From Opitutales bacterium (GTDB lineage Bacteria; Verrucomicrobiota; Verrucomicrobiia; Opitutales; T3Sed10-336), in contig SLOW01000316.1 of the NCBI GenBank assembly GCA_007132315.1, positions 1 to 8,565 on the forward strand: a stretch of DNA of 8,565 nucleotides. The letters are read 5' to 3'. A program made the translations under genes and the position numbers. The notes beneath the pieces are model-generated. The model saw only the letters and a program-made list of their open reading frames with translations, made no database searches and had not been told where the DNA came from. Below, piece after piece: positions 6,705-8,565 of this stretch. Position 1 is the first letter of the stretch. Every line of letters starts with the position of its first letter.

Positions 6705-8565
6705 ATGCGGCGCGGAAAGAAGCGGTTTGGTTTTACCGGCACACTCGGCCGCGGCATCCCGGGCGCGGCTGCGGTTTTGGTCGCCGCGGCGCAGTTGAGC
6801 GCTTTCGCCGTTGCCGGCGACGCGCAGGAGCGTCCAAATTTTGTTGTCCTTGTTTCGGAAGACAATTCGGTGCATTACATGGATCACTTTGTCCCGGGAG
6901 GCGCGGTACTCCCGAATATCGAGGCGTTGGCCGAGAACGGGATCACATTTGACCGCGCGTTTTCCAACGCTCCCGTGTGCTCGGTGGCGAGAACGACCGT
7001 GATCACCGGTGTCTACGCGCCGCGGAATGCGACCCATCATCACCGCCGGCTTGCGCGGACAAGCCACACGCCGTCTCGGGAAATGTTTCCTTACTATTTG
7101 CGTGAAGCGGGATACTATACGATCAAGAACGGGAAAAAAGATTTCAACGCGACCGAGGGAGAAGTTTGGGACCAGGACGGCGGGCAGGCCCATTGGCGGA
7201 GTCGGCCCGACGACGATACTCCATTCTTTTACATGGAACAGACCGGCACGGACACCCATGAGGGCCGGCTGCACTTCGACCGGGAAACTTTCCGCAACGA
7301 GCCGACAGAGCACGATCCGGATCAAGTCGAGGTGTTTCCCTACCTCCCCGATACCGACTTGATCCGTTATACGCATGCGTTCTATCTGGACCGCCATCTC
7401 GAAATGGACAGAAAGGTGGGCGAGGCGCTTGCCGCATTGGAGGGGGATGGCTTGCTGGAAAATACGATCATTATTTATTACGGCGACCACGGCGGGTCGC
7501 TGCCTCGGAGCAAAGGTTACATTTATGAAGCGGGTCTGCACGTGCCCATGGTGATCCACATACCCGAGAAATTCCGGCATCTGTCCCCCTTCGAGGAGGG
7601 CGGCCGGGTGGACGGATTCGTGGAGTTCGCTGATATCGGGCCCACCATCCTGAACCTGGCAGGGGCGGGGTTGCCGTCGCACATGGACGGCAGGCCGTTT
7701 CTGGGGCCGGATATAACGGCCGAACAGGTCGCGGAGCGCGATGAGACCTTCAGCTATGCGGACCGGTTTGACGAAAAGTACGACATGGTGCGCGCTCTCA
7801 GGAAGGGCGACTACAAGTACATGAGGAATTACCGGGCTCATTATCCGGACGCGCTCGTAAACGAATACCGCTACCGGCAGCTTGCGTATTCGCATTGGCG
7901 GGAGCTTTACGAGGCGGGGGAATTGAACTCGGTGCAGCGGCGATTTTTTGAGGCGCGCGAGCCCGAGGCGCTGTACGATCTTGCTTCGGATCCCCACGAG
8001 ACCCGGAATTTGGCCGGGGATCCGGAATATGCGGAGGTCCTTGAAGACATGCGGGCACGGTTGCGCCAACGAATGAGGAACCTGCCCGATTTGGGAGTGT
8101 TTCCAGAAAGCTACCTGTTGGAGCACGCGGTTGAGGATCCCTATGGGTTTGGGGAGGCGAATGTTGACCGGGTCACGCGGTTGCTGGATGTCGCGGATCT
8201 TGCGCTGAAACCATTCGAGAAAGCACGGCCGGGGCTCAAGGCGGCGATGAACGCAGATGACCCCTGGGAGCGCTACTGGGGTCTGATCGCCTGCGCGGCG
8301 ATTGGGGAAGATGCCTTGGAGCTGGAGGAATACGTTCGCCATTTGGCCTCGGATGACGTGGTGCCGGTACGCATACGGGCGGCGGAAACGCTCGGTGTGT
8401 TCGGCGTGGAGGATCCAATGCCCATTCTTTTTGAGACTGTGGCGACGTCGGAGAACCAATCGGATGGGTTGCTGGCGCTCAATACAATGGCCTACCTAAG
8501 GGATTTTTTGGGGTTCGAGGTGGATTCGGATCGAATCGTTCCTCCGGAAGGCATTAGACGAAATC
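6705..8565 (+). CDS. Exported sulfatase (N-sulfoglucosamine-sulfohydrolase-like) with CSVAR motif and HEAT-like tail, 3' end beyond window
   Basis: The frame is open for 620 codons to the window edge. Residues 1-39 form a signal peptide: basic MRRGKKR, a hydrophobic stretch to about residue 36, and a likely cut near AFAVAG. The sulfatase core shows RPNFVVLVSEDN (E52, D53 in place of the usual DD), NAPVCSVARTTVITG with C92 as presumed formylglycine, GDHGG with D261 and H262 (DH in place of DN), and K270 in SKGYIYEAGLHVPM. EALYDLASDPHETRNLA (420-436) closes the sulfatase part. This pattern recalls the heparan N-sulfatase (SGSH)-like branch common in Planctomycetota and Verrucomicrobiota. From about 510, WERYWGLIACAAIG and VPVRIRAAETLGVFG look like HEAT-type helical repeats. 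The motif CSVAR lacks the proline or alanine at position 3 of the textbook C-x-(P/A)-x-R. ATG 6705 is chosen because the signal peptide follows directly; the ribosome site is poor. It is probably co-transcribed with the upstream sulfatase. Confidence 0.9.
   Translation, partial: MRRGKKRFGFTGTLGRGIPGAAAVLVAAAQLSAFAVAGDAQERPNFVVLVSEDNSVHYMDHFVPGGAVLPNIEALAENGITFDRAFSNAPVCSVARTTVITGVYAPRNATHHHRRLARTSHTPSREMFPYYLREAGYYTIKNGKKDFNATEGEVWDQDGGQAHWRSRPDDDTPFFYMEQTGTDTHEGRLHFDRETFRNEPTEHDPDQVEVFPYLPDTDLIRYTHAFYLDRHLEMDRKVGEALAALEGDGLLENTIIIYYGDHGGSLPRSKGYIYEAGLHVPMVIHIPEKFRHLSPFEEGGRVDGFVEFADIGPTILNLAGAGLPSHMDGRPFLGPDITAEQVAERDETFSYADRFDEKYDMVRALRKGDYKYMRNYRAHYPDALVNEYRYRQLAYSHWRELYEAGELNSVQRRFFEAREPEALYDLASDPHETRNLAGDPEYAEVLEDMRARLRQRMRNLPDLGVFPESYLLEHAVEDPYGFGEANVDRVTRLLDVADLALKPFEKARPGLKAAMNADDPWERYWGLIACAAIGEDALELEEYVRHLASDDVVPVRIRAAETLGVFGVEDPMPILFETVATSENQSDGLLALNTMAYLRDFLGFEVDSDRIVPPEGIRRN

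Noticed and set aside
6678..8459. 593-codon open frame on the minus strand
   Set aside because: It is antisense to the clearly real sulfatase at 6705 and rich in R, P and H, as expected from a GC-rich gene read backwards. It has no recognisable domain.
1..8565. CRISPR arrays, tRNA/rRNA genes, transposases or IS ends
   Set aside because: I saw no regularly spaced repeats, tRNA cloverleaf or rRNA sequence, DDE-type protein or terminal inverted repeat pair on either strand.

Overview
The window looks like a polysaccharide-utilisation region of a bacterium from the PVC group, most likely Verrucomicrobiota or Kiritimatiellota. The main reasons are two consecutive secreted-type sulfatases, the broken remnant of a third, and a LamG/beta-repeat surface protein. 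That protein ends in a C-terminal module (a short AGVPNAVKFLMGLDP-type linker, then a beta domain ending RFLRMWV) that I associate with large secreted proteins of Opitutae-like bacteria. The taxonomic call rests on recalled family resemblance, not on a search.

Layout. Positions 1-322 hold no convincing gene, only a possible minus-strand gene tail (72-188) followed by a terminator-like hairpin. Positions 323-2227 (minus) encode a membrane-anchored 634-residue protein, probably an alpha/alpha-toroid plus beta-sandwich protein with a polysaccharide-lyase-like architecture but no assigned function. This gene is clearly more AT-rich than everything to its right. Positions 2228-2645 are non-coding and contain the composition change near 2325. 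Positions 2646-2999 (minus) are the C-terminal 117 residues of a sulfatase whose upstream part is missing. At about 3000 it abuts, head to head, the headless LamG/beta-repeat gene (3000-4851, plus), which also carries a one-base frameshift at about 4122. A strong intrinsic terminator (4864-4920) closes that gene. After a leader with a 10-bp inverted repeat come a complete CAPSR-type sulfatase (5047-6603) and, 101 bases later, a second sulfatase (6705 to the window end, incomplete) with a CSVAR active-site motif and a C-terminal helical-repeat extension.

How the genes fit together. The two intact sulfatases would be exported and would remove sulfate from a glycan. They need a formylglycine-generating enzyme or an anaerobic sulfatase maturase encoded elsewhere. 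The left half is genomic debris: a composition break, a decapitated sulfatase, a decapitated and frameshifted surface protein, and a point junction near 3000 coinciding with an AAGCTT hexamer. That junction is either a real rearrangement in a fast-changing sulfatase locus or a cloning/assembly chimera. I see no transposase, CRISPR array, tRNA or rRNA, and no clear sign of a new multi-gene system. The most interesting items are the junction, the non-canonical CSVAR sulfatase and the uncharacterised toroid protein.
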